This document shows, piece after piece, positions 33,580 through 46,330 of a stretch of DNA of 64,000 nucleotides (positions within the stretch are counted from its first letter, which is position 1; the number at the start of each line of letters is the position of its first letter). Source of the stretch: Pycnopodia helianthoides. Taxonomy: Eukaryota; Echinodermata; Asteroidea; Forcipulatida; Asteriidae. The position numbers and the translations under genes were made by a program. The notes under the pieces are model-generated. The model did no database searches. It had not been told where the DNA came from and saw only the letters and a list, made by a program, of their open reading frames with translations. The stretch is from assembly GCA_032158295.1 (NCBI GenBank), contig CM063256.1, forward strand, positions 16,785,394-16,849,393, read 5' to 3'.

Positions 33580-33973
33580 TTAAAGGAACATTACAGAATT
33601 ATTAAGAAACAAACTTGTAAAATATACTTTTTGATCACAGATTTACATAAAACTTACACGGTCCAATGATAATGATAGTAGAAAATATCCCTTGAAATAA
33701 TTCTGTCTGAAATGCCATATTTGATGAGAAATGAATAAACTAACTTTCCGATTGGAGTTTATCGCTCAGTGAGCGTATTATTCATTTGTTGAATCTATAC
33801 GATTTCATGCAAATGTGTAATCGGTTTTTCAGTATTTTCTCGTGGCCCAGATGGCCGATCGATCTCAAACTTCTACAGGTTTGTCAGTTTATGTATATGG
33901 TGGATTACATAAAGTGCTTACACTGCCAGCAACTGTTTTGTAAGCAAAAAACAATTCTGTAATGTTCCTTTAA
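33580..33973 (+). mobile_element. TTAA element family A, copy 4
   Basis: TTAA-bounded with AGGAACATTACAGAATTATT at the left and AATTCTGTAATGTTCCTTTAA at the right; full internal family sequence. Confidence 0.9.
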
Positions 33974-34744
33974 TCTAAAACATTTAAATCTAAATTACAG
34001 CCAAGTTTGATTTAGTATTTCATAAAACTCAGTCTTATTCTGATTTAGTCAGATAAATAAAATAATAACACAAATCTTTCTGACAAACTACATGTACATG
34101 ACATAATTTGCTGTTTTCTTCAAAACACAACCACCTATTTGAATGCTATTTCCATGGGTTTCTTAAGTGAAAAACACAGCATTTAGAGACCCCCCAAATT
34201 TCCATTTGATTGGCGCAATCGAAATAAGCACAAAACTTAACTTTTTGTGGGGTTTCTGAAAAACTAGAAAATGGAAATGAATTTACTCTTTTAAAAACTA
34301 ATGATGAACAACTCCTTTGAAGACTCAAAAAATATACTCTTCAAAAACAAAAACAATGGTATACCATCCGATTGTAATACATTTCTAGGAAACTAAAGAC
34401 AATTGGAACAAATCTTCTCTCAATTTCTACTTTTAGGAGCAGACAACAATGTTTGCCTGTCGGCATCTTGACATGGGTTACTTCCATCAGTGCATGCAAT
34501 TTTGCCCCTGTTCCAATATTTTCCAGAGATGTCAAACCCAATCGTAGGCAATTTATTTACAAGCAATGGCTTTGGAATGGATGAGACACCTTGGTTAGTA
34601 TTTGACTAACTATTAAATGGGAGCGCAGGCGTTGGGGCTCCTGTGGAGGATGAAAAGACTGAGGGATGTAAATCTGGGATGTTGATTTTTTATTCTTTTT
34701 TTATGTTTTATTAACCAAGTGTCCTGTTTTCATCAAAGTGGCAC

Positions 34745-35110
34745 TTAAAGGAACATTACAGAATTGGTAATTGTAAAATATACTTTTGATCACAGATTTA
34801 CATAAAACTTACACGGTCTAATGATGATTATAGTAGAAAACATCCCTTGAAATATTTCTGGCTGAAATGCCATATTTTAAAACAAACTAATTTCCGATTG
34901 GAGTTTATCGCTCATGAGCGTTTTATTCATGCATTGTATAACACATGCAAATTTGTAAACGGTTTTTTCACTATTTTCTCGTGACCCAGATGGCCGATCG
35001 ATCTCAAACTTCTACAGGTTTGTCAGTTTATGTATAGTGGATTATATAAAGTGCTTACACTGCCAGCAACTGTTTTGTTAACAAAAACCAATTCTGTAAT
35101 GTTCCTTTAA
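34745..35110 (+). mobile_element. TTAA element family A, copy 5
   Basis: Intact TTAA ends and both inverted repeats; about 30 bp shorter internally than copy 1. Confidence 0.9.
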
Positions 35111-35199
35111 ATGTAGGTTCATACCTAAATGCAGCACCAACTCTGTAACTAAATCTAACCTGAACCAAACGTAGGCTCAACCTTGGTACCTAAATGCTG

Positions 35200-35330
35200 T
35201 GTCCGAATTAACGGCTACGACAGTGGCTATGGCCTGATCACTAAAATGGCCTATTCTAAGGCCAATGGCCATAGCCGTAGCCAATGACAATAGCCGTAGC
35301 CAATAGCCATAGCCGTAGCCAAAGTCGCTT
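35200..35330. repeat. Short degenerate repeat of TAGCCGTAGCCAA
   Basis: GGCTATGGCC, then repeated ATAGCCGTAGCCAATG-like units on both sides of a small inverted arrangement. Confidence 0.6.
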
Positions 35331-35835
35331 GATTCAGATGAGTGGCCTATGTCTGCATGCTCTTTGGCTTGTTCATGCAAGTACCAATTTTCTATACAAA
35401 CAGAGAGTATCTAGTCTGTAAGATTGAAACTGGATATTTACTTTTAACTCCAGCAACTCTACCATTAGTCTTGGTCCCAGACGTTGTTGTGTGTTTTAAC
35501 GCTGAACTGCACTATCGCGATAAACACAAGAGGGCGCTGCTCCAAAAACCAAACGCTCTACCGGTGAAGTTGTCACGACGCATAACACATGGACAGTAAC
35601 CCCGAAAGACCCTCTAATTGCACCAAGACTACACTACTTCATCTCTTAATATAGAAGGTGTAAAAACCCTTCGGTCAGAACAAAATGTCCTTAAGATGCC
35701 ATGATACCCAGGGGAAATCAGTGTTACCTTCAGTGTACAGTAATTACATAGGCTCTGACCACCTCTGTATTGTTATGCAGAGATGTATTCAGTGTGTACA
35801 CAGGTATACAAACGGCTTTACGGTATTAACAATGA

Positions 35836-36229
35836 TTAAAGGGACATTACAGAATTGGTCAGAAAAAAACTTGTAAAATATACTTTTTGATCACAGATTT
35901 ACATAAAACTTACACGGTCCAATGATGATGATAGTAGAAAACGTTCCTTGAAATATTTATGTCTGAAGTGCCATATTTGATGAGAAATGAATAAACTAAT
36001 TTTCCGATTGGAGTTTATCGCTCAGTGAGCGGTTTATTCATTTGTTGAATCTATATGATTTCATGCAAATGTGTAATCGGTTTTTCACTATTTTCTCGTG
36101 ACCCAGATGGCCGATCAATCTCAAACTTCTACAGGTTTGTCAGTTTATGTATATGGTGGATTACATAAAGTGCTTACACTGCCAGCACCTGTTTTGTTAG
36201 CAAAAACCAATTCTGTAATGTTCCTTTAA
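35836..36229 (+). mobile_element. TTAA element family A, copy 6
   Basis: TTAA, AGGGACATTACAGAATTGGT left end and complementary right end; full-length. Confidence 0.9.
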
Positions 36230-36485
36230 TCAATTATTTAAGAGTTAAATCAATCAATTATTTTAAGAGTTAAATCATTGATACTTTTGTTTCATCGACT
36301 GTTCATGTTTATTTCAATTTTGATCTTGTTTTATATTAAAGATAGCAGGCAGGTCTAGGTGAATACAAATAATATATACTGGCAGTAATTACAAACAATG
36401 GCAGTCATTTTGAAAATTTCGGAAACTGCTTGTTATTCTATACCCGTTTTTTCAAACGGCTAAATCTGTAATAGCCCTATAGCCT

Positions 36486-36727
36486 GGGCCCAATTTCATA
36501 GAGCTGCTAAGCACAAAAATTTGCTTAGCATGAAATTTCTTCATTGATAAAAACAGGGTTACCAACCAAATTTCCACGTGATTTTCAGGATAAGCAAACA
36601 ACAGCTGAATACCAGTAACAAGCAATATGCAACACATGGAAATTTGGTTGGTAACCCTGTTTTTATCAAGGAAGAAATTTCATGCTAAGCAAATTTTTGT
36701 GCTTAGCAGCTCTATGAAATTGGGCCC
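36486..36727 (-). mobile_element. Foldback element family E, copy 2
   Basis: 242 bp, inverted relative to copy 1, with GGGCCCAATTTCATAGAGCT ends. The unpaired centre contains AACAGCTGAATACCAGTAAC. Confidence 0.88.
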
Positions 36728-36939
36728 AGATAGCTCGCTTACTCATGACATTCACCAATTGCCATGCTTTTCTCATCAAAGGCAAAATTCCCCAGAATAT
36801 ATCCCTACCTACCCCACTCCCCCAAAAGAGGAAGTTTTGTAGTAGAAAAACTGGAGAAATGTGAACCTTTTTTAAGTCCCCTGGCCAACTCTTTTTAGGA
36901 TTCTCAGTCAATAGTCTGCCTCTATCCTTAATCATGCTT

Positions 36940-37005
36940 TCATTACATCCAGGCTTTCATTGCATCCAGGCTTTCATTACATCCAGGCTTTCATTACATC
37001 CAATG
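36940..37005. repeat. Short tandem repeat, 17-bp unit
   Basis: Four units of CATCCAGGCTTTCATTA and variants. Confidence 0.75.
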
Positions 37006-37095
37006 CAAACTCATCAAAAAACTACAAAATGTACAGAATGCGACCGTTCATGTGTTATCAAAAAAAACGTGAACATGATCACATCACACCCGGCC

Positions 37096-37473
37096 TTAAG
37101 GGCAAAGTATACCTTTGGTTTTGGAGACCGTTTTATTGTTTTAATCCAGACTACGTAAATGTAGATATATACAATAAAACTAACCTGTGAAAATTTCATT
37201 TCAAAAGGTGGTCGCGTTTTGGAAATATCGCAAAAATCCTCAGCGAATTCGTCCACTCATGAAGAATAATCCCTAGGAATACACAATCTGAGAATCTCAT
37301 TATTCAAATTTTGGGGGATAAAAACTGACAACGTTTTCCTTAACCACAGTATTTTGAATTTCAATATTTCTCAAAATGCTTTATACTATCGAAAGTTGCT
37401 TTACTTCTAACCAAATAAGATATTATTGCCATTAATTTTTAGAGTGATTACCAATCGTACACTTTCCCTTTAA
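37096..37473 (-). mobile_element. TTAA element family B, copy 5
   Basis: Begins TTAAGGGCAAAGTATACCTT and ends ACCAATCGTACACTTTCCC then TTTAA. Confidence 0.85.
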
Positions 37474-37679
37474 CCCTCCTACTCTCAGTGACTCTTGGCA
37501 ACATTTGTCGGTGAGTTGCCAACCATTTGAAACCATTCGACTGCCAAGGTTGTGTACGGTGGTACAACTGTGCACAGAACTAACTGTGTCTTGTGTACAT
37601 TCCCTCATGGTTGCAGGCTGGCATATAGTTTATCTATCATTCAAAACCACAGTGAATGGTATTGAATGGTCAGACAGCA

Positions 37680-37945
37680 AGAGGGTACAACTTCACTGGC
37701 TTCCAATCTGTCAAAGGATTAACTCAAGGAACTTCTCTCACCTTATACTCCAAGTCGCAATCTTCCATCTACAAACCAACTTTATCTAACTGTTCCTAAA
37801 ACAACCACATCCTATGGCGATCATGCCTGTTCTGTATCCACTACCAAACTGTAGAACTCTTTACCGTTCATTATCCGAGCTATAAAATCTCTGGACATTT
37901 TTCGAAAGCAACCTTAAAGCACATTTGTTCAGCAATGCTTTATGA
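37680..37945 (+). mobile_element. Decayed LINE C-terminal fragment
   Basis: Encodes pieces of the LINE tail: LHWLPICQRI, then TSYGDHACSVSTTK and NSLPFIIRAIKSLD, broken by in-frame stops (including one at the tryptophan of the usual LWNSLP motif). A relic. Confidence 0.65.
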
Positions 37946-38049
37946 TTGACTCTATATATATATATATATAGTGTTTAATCCACCTGATGTCCTCTGCATG
38001 TATATCTCTCTTTATTGTGCTTTTAACATATCTTTGTACCTTGTTCTAA

Positions 38050-38150
38050 GTATTTTGTGATGTACGTTTGTTTGTTTGTTGTTGTTGTTGTTGTTTGTTG
38101 TTGTTTTTGTTTGTTTTTTGTTGTTTTTGATTTTTTTAGTTTCTTTTTTT
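38050..38150. repeat. GTT/TTTG low-complexity run
   Basis: GTTTGTTTGTTGTTGTTG continuing into TTTTTTGTTGTTTTTG. No other feature seen between 37946 and the receptor start except probable receptor 5' flanking sequence. Confidence 0.85.
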
Positions 38151-39556
38151 TTGGCAAAGCATAATAGCATTGACCAGGATCAGATCAACTCTATATTTAT
38201 AACAAACACTGAAGTGCTGTCTCACTTAACACATACACCATGTGACCTGTGACATCACATGTTCACAAAAGAGCCACAGAGCCTGGACTTCCTACAGGCA
38301 CAATTTGTACACAGCCTAATGGAAGAATACAGTTCGAAAAAAGAGGGGGGGGGGCACATCTAAAAACTTGTTCAGCTGTTAGTGTATATAACTCTTGAAT
38401 AAAGTGTGAAAATCATGACAACAAATGTAAAATTTACCTATGACCAGTGTGGTATCTTGCCTACCAGAAAGGCCCTGTACTACAAGGTCACCCTTTTTGC
38501 ACTAACAAAGATTACACGGTCTATAAATGTGGTGTTGTATTCACTTCAAACACGTGGTGTTTGTTTGGTCAGGTATTAAATGCTTTCCCAGTGCACTAAG
38601 ATCAGAATAAGAAACCCATAGAAGAGAACAAGCTAGCAACACTTAAGGATTAGTGCCACATGACTTGAACCATGTCGACTGTGTCACTGTGTTGCAGAGA
38701 AGAAGAGAAAAAAAAAACATGTACTGTGTCAGATCACATCACTCCTTGCTCCTGCTGGCAAGTAGGCTAGTTGCTCGCTTTACAAAACGAGTCAACAACC
38801 AGCTGGTTTGCCTCAAACATGATTTTTTTTAATTGCATACATGAGGGTGTAGCTTCAAAATGTCATGTTGTTTATGTGTCAACAGGGGTTCTCAATACAT
38901 CGAGGTCTATTTGACGATTCGCTGCTCCTGTGATAAAGAAGACATTGACGGTGCAACGGCAGGGTATTCCTTTGTGACGGACGCATTCCCAACTCTACGT
39001 TTTATTTTCATCAGGTAACTTGATGTCTTTGCTACCTTTACTCACTATGATTTGACAAACACCTGCTACTGAGTTGAGAAGGGTGGTTCATTCTCAGTAT
39101 AAAGGGAACTCTGCCAGTAGGTGAGAGTTTAATGCAGATAAATATCAGTTGCACATCCGACCGAGAATCGCTGTATTAATGCATCAGCTGTAATCCATCT
39201 GGTCGGCAAAATGAGAAGACTTTAAGCTGGGGAGACGCAGAACTGAATCAAGGAGCTGAAATGCCACGTGCACAGAAAGCGCAACTAGAGATTAGTAGGG
39301 AGCACACTTAAGACAGCAAAAGAAGTCTAAAAGTGAGCCAAGCTTGGAATGACCGGAGAATTTGTCTTATGATGTGGAAAAGCTGTGATATGGATGCAAG
39401 TGAACTTATATCGATTTGAACTTAACTGAATAAGCCTCAGTGAAACTGGCTCTCAGTTGAAAAAAAAAATGGATAAGAGAACTATTTCATAAACTTGAAA
39501 AAAACATTTAAGGGTGAATCAGCTGGGATTTATGTTTGATCATAAAATAATTTTAA

Positions 39557-41040
39557 ATGATCGGAGAAAGTGTAATGCAAACTAAGATGGAGACAGACAA
39601 CACGAGCTCCGAGGCATTTTCTGTCTATCAAACTAACACCACAACAACTCTGATCTTGACAAGTTTAATGAGCACCACAATCAAACAGGTGCTTCTTGTT
39701 GTTGGGTTATGCCTGATGATCTTCTGTGTCATCTTTGGAAACATCTTAATCCTGGCTGCCGTTAGGAGACACCGTCCCCTCCAGACACCCCCTGTCTACC
39801 TCATTGCATCACTGGCCGTAGCAGACCTTATGGTGGGCTTGATGGTCATGCCATTAAGCCTTTATGTGGAGCTTACCGTAGAGTGGACACTGAGCCCAGT
39901 CATCTGTGATTTCTGGATCTTCTTGGATGTCCTGTGCTGTACGGCGAGCATCCTGAACCTGTGCGTCATTGCCCTGGATCGCTACTGGGCAATCACAAGA
40001 CCCCTTGAGTACAAACTGAAACGTACCCCATCCCGCATGTTGGTCATGATAGCTGCTGTATGGGTGATTTCGTTGCTGATTTCTGCAACGCCACTCTTTG
40101 GTTGGCGGACGGAAAGCACTGATCCATCTGAGTGTGTGATCAGTCAAAATAAGTTGTATACAGTATTTTCCACATTCGGTGCATTTTTTATCCCCATGAC
40201 AATAATGATGGTCGTCTATATTCGTATATTTGTCGAAGCTCGCAAGCGTATACAGGCACACAATTTATCGGTACACCATTGGATTCAACCTCTCTATCAT
40301 CAGTCAAACGCCCCAATGCCAGTGATCTTTCCATGAAATTTGTATCAATGTTGAAACAGCTCTCTAGCAGTGAGCCAATCATTGCCGAGACGGAGAATCA
40401 AAACTCCATGCTGGACCTACATGTGGCTCCGCTACCAAATGGCCAACGACGTCAGTCTAGTCCTGGTTTGATTGCCAACGTGCCTAACCCCACATCGCCG
40501 ACTTCTTACTCCTTGAGTCAGACGTCTATCTTACTTTCCCCGGTACACCAAAGAACTGTCTCTCTGTCCACACAACGGCAATCACCATCTCACCAGAAAG
40601 ATTACCTGACAGTTCCCTGTTCACCGTTCATCCAGCAGCGAATGATCCAACGTCGACACCTCGCCTCCTGTCGAGAGCAGAGGGCCGTGAAGACCCTAGC
40701 GATAGTCACAGGAACCTTTCTGATCTGTTGGCTGCCGTTCTTCATCACCGCTCTTGTCCTTCCGTTTTGCCAGCACTGTGACTTACCCTCCTTCTGGAAG
40801 AGTGTCTTCCTTTGGCTTGGCTACTTCAACTCCATGGTCAATCCCATATTGTACACTAAATTCAATAAAGACTTTAAGGACGCATTCAGGAAGCTGCTTT
40901 ACTGCAAGACAAGGAGTTCCCCAAACGGAGCGCTAATGCTTTCGTCATTCAGAGAAAATAACGGCAGGACACTTTCCACCACAAACAGATTACTCAAGAG
41001 CGATACAAAAGAACCGTCCAAAAACACGTCTGGCTGTTGA
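39557..41040 (+). CDS. 5-HT1/5-HT7-like amine receptor (GPCR), frame broken in the third intracellular loop
   Basis: A class A receptor in two overlapping frames. Frame one (39557-40336) gives an N-terminus with NTS and NTT glycosylation sites (Asn15, Asn27) and TM1-TM5: the amine-binding Asp124 in FLDVLCCTAS, DRYWAI at 141-146, the Cys117-Cys193 pair, and Ser205-Thr206 in YTVFSTFGAF. Frame two, open well before 40258 and ending at 41040, gives a Ser/Thr-rich loop, TM6 with CWLPFF, TM7 with WLGYFNSMVNPILY and an amphipathic helix FNKDFKDAFRKLL. The shift must fall between about 40245 and 40336; no GT-AG intron of plausible size fits there. Both halves are well conserved, so a single indel (assembly error, allele or recent loss) is more likely than old decay. 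Ligand probably serotonin, from the TM3-TM5 match; not proven. Nested in a laminin intron. Confidence 0.85.
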
Positions 41041-41082
41041 TAATAGGCCTCAACTTCAATTTATTTTTCACACCAGCGCCCA

Positions 41083-41262
41083 ATTTTACTGCTTAAGCAG
41101 AAAATATTGCTTATTAATTTTGTGCTCAGCAGAAAAGAGCAGGATACCAGTCACAAATTGTACTTGTGGCATGGTAGTTTGGCTGGTAACCTTATTCTGG
41201 AAAGCATATTTTTTGTGCATAGCTACTTTTTGTGATTAAGCAGCTCTATGAAATTGGGCCCT
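41083..41262 (+). mobile_element. Diverged family-E copy in the receptor 3' region
   Basis: Begins GCCCAATTTTACTGCTTAAG and ends AAGCAGCTCTATGAAATTGG then GCCC. Shorter and more diverged than copies 1 and 2. It starts about 40 bases after the receptor stop, so it would be part of the 3' UTR. Confidence 0.7.
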
Positions 41263-41507
41263 GAAGACAACTGATTAAGTCTTACTGTAAATAAATAGAT
41301 GGCATTTCATGCGGGAAAGGCCTGTGTTATAAATTTAGCATTAGATGAGAGGCTCTTGGGTCAAACTCAGGGTTAGTTTTCTGAGCAATCGATAAATCAA
41401 AAATGAACAAAGTATTACGAGTCTTTTACCTCTTTATGGTGTAAAATGTGTCTGTTTTGTGCCTTTCCAGTGTGAAATTTGTTAACATCCGATGAAATCA
41501 ATCTTCA

Positions 41508-41513
41508 AATAAA
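41508..41513 (+). promoter_or_regulatory. Poly(A) signal for the receptor
   Basis: The first clear AATAAA on the + strand after the stop that is not inside a repeat, giving a ~470-base 3' UTR. Position and consensus only. Confidence 0.45.
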
Positions 41514-41789
41514 CGGGTCTGTACATTTTTTTATTTTTTGTTCATTCCTGTGTTTCCATTAATAGATTTCTAGACATGAAAAATTATTCTGTGAAAATAA
41601 TAATTAGACCCATTATTTTGTTGTTGCCATCAAAACGTCATGTTTCAAATTTCACTCTAAATGAATTTTAAATAAAACAACATTTACACTATTTTATTTT
41701 AGATTTAAGAGTTCATCATCCACTTCCTTAAAGACTCTATTGACTGGAGAATAGTAGAATCCCAAAACTGAATTGACTTCGAGTCTCTC

Positions 41790-42177
41790 TTAAAGGAACA
41801 TTACAGAATTGGTTTTTGCTAACAAAACAGTTGCTGGCAGTGTAAGCACTTTATGTAATCCACCATAAACATAAACTGACAAAGCTGTAGAATTTGAGAT
41901 GATCGCCATCTGGGTCACGAGAAAATAGTGAAAACCGATTACACATTTGCATGAAATCATATAGATTCAACAAATGAATAAAACACTCACTGAGCGATAA
42001 ACTCCAATCGGAAAATTAGTTTATTTCATTTCTCATCAAATATGGCATTTCAGACATAAATATTTCAAGGATGTTTTCTACTATCATCATCATTAGACTG
42101 TGTAAGTTTTATGTAAATCTGTGTTCAAAAAGTATATTTTACAAGTTTTTTCTCACCAATTCTGTAATGTCCTTTAA
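41790..42177 (-). mobile_element. TTAA element family A, copy 7
   Basis: TTAA-bounded, AGGAACATTACAGAATTGGT left end; several small internal deletions. Confidence 0.88.
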
Positions 42178-43440
42178 ATAGTAACAAGTTGTTTTAATTA
42201 TACTTCTAATGAATGAATGCTCATTAATGTCCAAGTGTTGGCAATGTTTTGTGCTTTTCAAATGTTGTATCCTATTTCTGAAGTAGTTTATGAGTTCCAT
42301 TTTCTTTAACTTGGTCATGGAAAAAACAAAACGAAAATCTAATGAAAGGATGTTTGAGGAACACCCTAATCCCTCATACTCAAATGAGTTTATGACCGCA
42401 ATTCAAGAAGACAAAATAATCAACCAAAATTGAGCAAATGTTGGTTTTTCTTTTAAATCTTTTTTTTCCTCAAAAAGTGGTGCTGGAATTGTTGTACTCA
42501 TTGATTCCCATATTTTGGGATGTTGTTGATGTGATTATATGTAACAACAGTTCTAGACCGCTCTCCTGTTTTGTTTTGTTTGCGGTCCCCCCCCCCCCCC
42601 CGCAATTTACTCACATATTTTTAAAACACTGTGAATTTGTCAGTCCTCACTCAGTTTTGTTTTTTGTTTAACTATTTTGAGAGAAAGTGTTTGTATAATC
42701 TCTATCGCTCTTTACCCACTTCTCAGTTAAGTGGTTGCATTGTCTGCAAATTGTAATCTTGAGAAAAGCAACAATAAGAAACAAAACAACGGCGAATTTA
42801 TACAAACTTACTTCTATTTCTGGTACTAGGTTAGATTGTTTTCTTTCCTGTTTTGGGATCCAATTATCTGCCCTCTTGCCAATTAGTTCTTAGCCCGATT
42901 CCCACCTGATTGCACAAAAATAAATTGTGTTTCCTGATCATCGATTTAATTGTAGATGCTCCTTTTGTAATCAACATAATTATGAGCTTTTGCATCTTAG
43001 ATAACCTTAGTAGGTTTCCAGTCTTACACAACTACGCTTTTTTGTGTGTTATGGTCAACATTTAAGAATTTTCATTTCAAGTTACGTATTCTGATGGATT
43101 TCTTTGTTGTCTTATAATTGGTAAATGTGTTAACTTTTATGAAACTGTTGTTACTTTCCCCAAAAATATTTTAGATATTAGTAACATAGGATTCACTAAT
43201 GTAAGAAACAAAAGATCACGTTGAAAACATTGAGTATTTATAAAAACTAATGTCATCAAACTCTCTTAGAAAAAAATGGGTTTAATTCAGTTTTAAAGAT
43301 ACATTTATTAATGTTAAAATATCAAAACAAATCGGAAATACATTTGTTGCACCATGGTTGGTAACATTAATTTTTGGTTTGTCCTAAATAATCAATGTAC
43401 TTATTAAAAAAATGGTCAGGGTGAAAAAAACAAAAGAAAG
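42178..43440. other. Intronic sequence, no gene recognised
   Basis: AT-rich; poly-C run at about 42588-42601. Nothing else identified. Confidence 0.5.
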
Positions 43441-43524
43441 ACAGCTCAAGTGAGATTTGAACCCATAACCAAGTTGACAGACTACTAAGGTACGTAGATC
43501 ATAGAGCAAGGAGTTCTAACCCAA

Positions 43525-43930
43525 GCCACACCTGTTAACCTAGTGGTTAAGCCATATACAAGGATACAGAAGGTTATGGGTACTAATCTCACCCAGGCCA
43601 CACCTGTTAACCTAGTGGTTAAGCCATTACAAGGATACAGAAGGTTATGGGTACTAATCTCACCCAGGCCACACCTGTTAACCTAGTGGTTAAGCCATAT
43701 ACAAGGATACAAAGGTCATGGGTTCTAATCCACCACCATACCTGTTAACCAGTGGTTAAGCCATGTACAGGTTCAGAGGTAAACTGGTTCTAATCCCACC
43801 AAGCCACACCTGTTAACCCAGTGGTTAAGCCATATACATTGCAGGTAGGTCATGGTTCTAATCCCACCCAAGCCACACCTGTTAACCAGTGGTTAAACCA
43901 TGCAGGAAGTCATGAATTCCAATCCCACCC
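43525..43930 (+). repeat. Tandem array of six tRNA-like units, ~70-85 bp each
   Basis: Each unit reads CACACCTGTTAACCTAGTGG, TTAAGCCAT, a variable part, then GGGTTCTAATCC-type sequence. The TAGTGGTTAA and GGTTCTAATCCC strings resemble Pol III internal A- and B-boxes at roughly tRNA spacing. Units become more diverged to the right. Just upstream, at about 43450, a reversed B-box-like string occurs (GATTTGAACCC). No SINE body is attached. Confidence 0.7.
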
Positions 43931-44671
43931 CGATGCACTTGCAGGCTCCTTAGAAAGCATTGACAATGCACTGTTCTACAATTAAATCAATGAAAATACG
44001 GATACACCCCAAAACAAAAACACACACAGCTCAGAGTAAAAACCAAAATGTACTGTCCTTGTTAAGATCGAAAGCTTTTAGCTAATTGCTCAGAGCTTCA
44101 GATTTAGAAAGAGCAAAAGTCTCATTATCCTCATAGATGATGTTATGCAATAGTGATGAGCTATTTTTAAGACAGCATAAGTGGCCTGCTATTGCATCGT
44201 CTCTTTTTCTTCCTTCTAAGTAACGAGCATGCTGTTAGCTTACTTATAATGTACACCATGTAGGGCAGGCTAGCGATGTGATGCTACAGTTTTTAATTTC
44301 GGTTGTAACAAACGCAATCAGCTGTTGCAATATTTTTTGTTTCGGTTTTCAGATACAGTTTTCTCAAACATTACTTAATTTCACTGAGGGAAATGTTTCA
44401 CAGAAAAAATGGTTCGATAGAAGTTCATTATCAGTTAGCTTTCATCAATTCGCTGGTTAATTAAGCCATTTGTGACCAAAATTCAATATTTTTTCTCTTA
44501 TTTAAAATTATGAAATACACACTTCCTACGAAAAAGTTTTGGTAATATTCAAGGAATCTTAATCTAGATCCTGATTGATAGTGACCCTAATGACTCATTG
44601 GGCCTTGATTTGCCTCACTTGGCTCTTCATGAAAATTATTATTAATTGACCATCCCTTCAATGTATGTTTC

Positions 44672-45063
44672 TTAAAGGAACATTACAGAATTGGTTTTTG
44701 CTAACAAAACAGTTGCTGGCAGTGTAAGCACTTTATGTAATCCACCATATACGTAAACTGACAAACCTGTAGAAGTTTGAGATCGATCGGCCATCTGGGT
44801 CACGAGACAATAGTGAAAAACCGATTACACATTTGCATGAAATCATATAAATTCAACAAGTGAATAAAAGCTCACTGAGCAATAAACTCCAATCGGAAAA
44901 TTAGTTTTTTCATTTCTCACCAAATATGGCATTTCAGACATAAATATTTCAAGGGATGTTTTCTACTATCATCATCATTAGACCGTGTAAGTTTTATTTA
45001 AATCTGTGATCAAAAGTATATTTTACAAGTGTTTTTCTTACCAATTCTGTAATGTTCCTTTAA
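44672..45063 (-). mobile_element. TTAA element family A, copy 8
   Basis: TTAA-bounded with both inverted repeats intact. Confidence 0.9.
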
Positions 45064-45159
45064 TAATACAAACAAAGATTTAATTTTCCCTAAAATCAGT
45101 TATTCCCATCTCATATTATGTACATGTATATATTTTTCTCCATAATTTATTAACCCTTA

Positions 45160-45455
45160 CAGTGCCAGCCTCGTTTTAGTAATTCTGTATCCACAGGCTG
45201 CTATTTTTATTTTTCTTTATTTCTGTCAAGTAGTAGAATGTAAGGCCTGTGGATGGAGATTCAGTATGACGTTTCAGAATGTTGGCGGCACTTGAAGGGT
45301 TCCTTACAGTGCCGGTCGCGTTTTTGGCAATTCTTTATCCACAGGGCAATTTTATATTTTTGGGGGTCAAGTAGAACGTATGGGAACGTTGGCGGCCTGT
45401 GGATGGATACTCAGTTTGACATTTCAGAACGTTTGTGGCACTCCAAGGGTTAAGA
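45160..45455. repeat. Tandem duplication, ~147 bp unit
   Basis: Two copies of an ACAGTGCC..CGTTTT..ATCCACAGG ... GCCTGTGGATGGA ... TTTCAGAA block. CCACAGGC and GCCTGTGG within each unit can pair. Confidence 0.8.
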
Positions 45456-45875
45456 CAATTGTGTACACAATTTATAGATTTCAAATAAGAACATTACTTG
45501 GGAGAATTTGAATGTATTCAGACAGTGTATTTATAAATGTAATGTATGTGTGACATCACCTCAGGTTTTGCAACTATTAGAAACTTTGTAATTATGTTAA
45601 TAAAAAATAACGGTACAGTTTACGAAATGCAACAAAAGTGTTATTTATGTTTGTTGTGGAGACAAATATTGATAAATAAAACATGGGACATTCTGCGATA
45701 CAGAATATGACAAAAACAGGTGTAATCAAGAATTATGTTTTGTAGAGAAAGAGAGAATATTTGGAAATAGACTTTTGACTTTTATTGTGGCCTTTATGGT
45801 TGAAGAGCAATGTATATATGCATTTATGATGTTAAGTTTGCATCAGGGATAAAAACTGCGCTAGCTACTGGGCAA

Positions 45876-45955
45876 GCTCAGTGGTTCAGTAGTAAGACAT
45901 CTGCTCTAGAATGGCAAAGGGTTGTGGTTCGAATCCCGCCAGAGTGCTATGCCTG
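45876..45955 (+). mobile_element. tRNA-like SINE head
   Basis: GGCAAGCTCAGTGGTTCAGT as A-box region and GTGGTTCGAATCCCGCC as B-box, about 75 nt overall. The arms pair poorly and no clean acceptor stem forms, so this is a SINE head rather than a tRNA gene. Confidence 0.6.
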
Positions 45956-46330
45956 TGGGTTTTTGTACACAGGACTCAGGGAAAATACAGTGTTTAATAC
46001 ATAGTGATGTATTGGTCAAACACAACTAATATTAAAAGCTTGTTTAATAATTGACACATGTATGTTGTCACCGAATGCACATCCCCAACCACATGGTATG
46101 CATTCGTGATTATTCAACAAATGAGATCTAATGCCTCCACTTTATGACTTAAATACAGTGGTGCACTCTGGGGGAGGGGGGGAGGTAGCTGGGGCTTAAG
46201 TTAAATACAGAAGAGTAGGTTCAATACCTAAAATGTTTGTTCGGTCACTAGTTTGCCTTATCCTTTTTATTGTTCTACTTTCAAAACATTTGTTTCACAG
46301 CAGGCCCTGGGGTTGCACTAGTACTATCCC

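Noticed and set aside
40271..40303. A 33-bp GT-AG mini-intron rescuing the receptor frame
   Set aside because: Far too short for an animal intron, and its length is divisible by three, so it would not correct the frame.
43525..43930. Possible CRISPR array
   Set aside because: Spacing is regular, but unit and spacer are not distinct, units drift by indels, and the genome is clearly animal. tRNA-like boxes explain it better.
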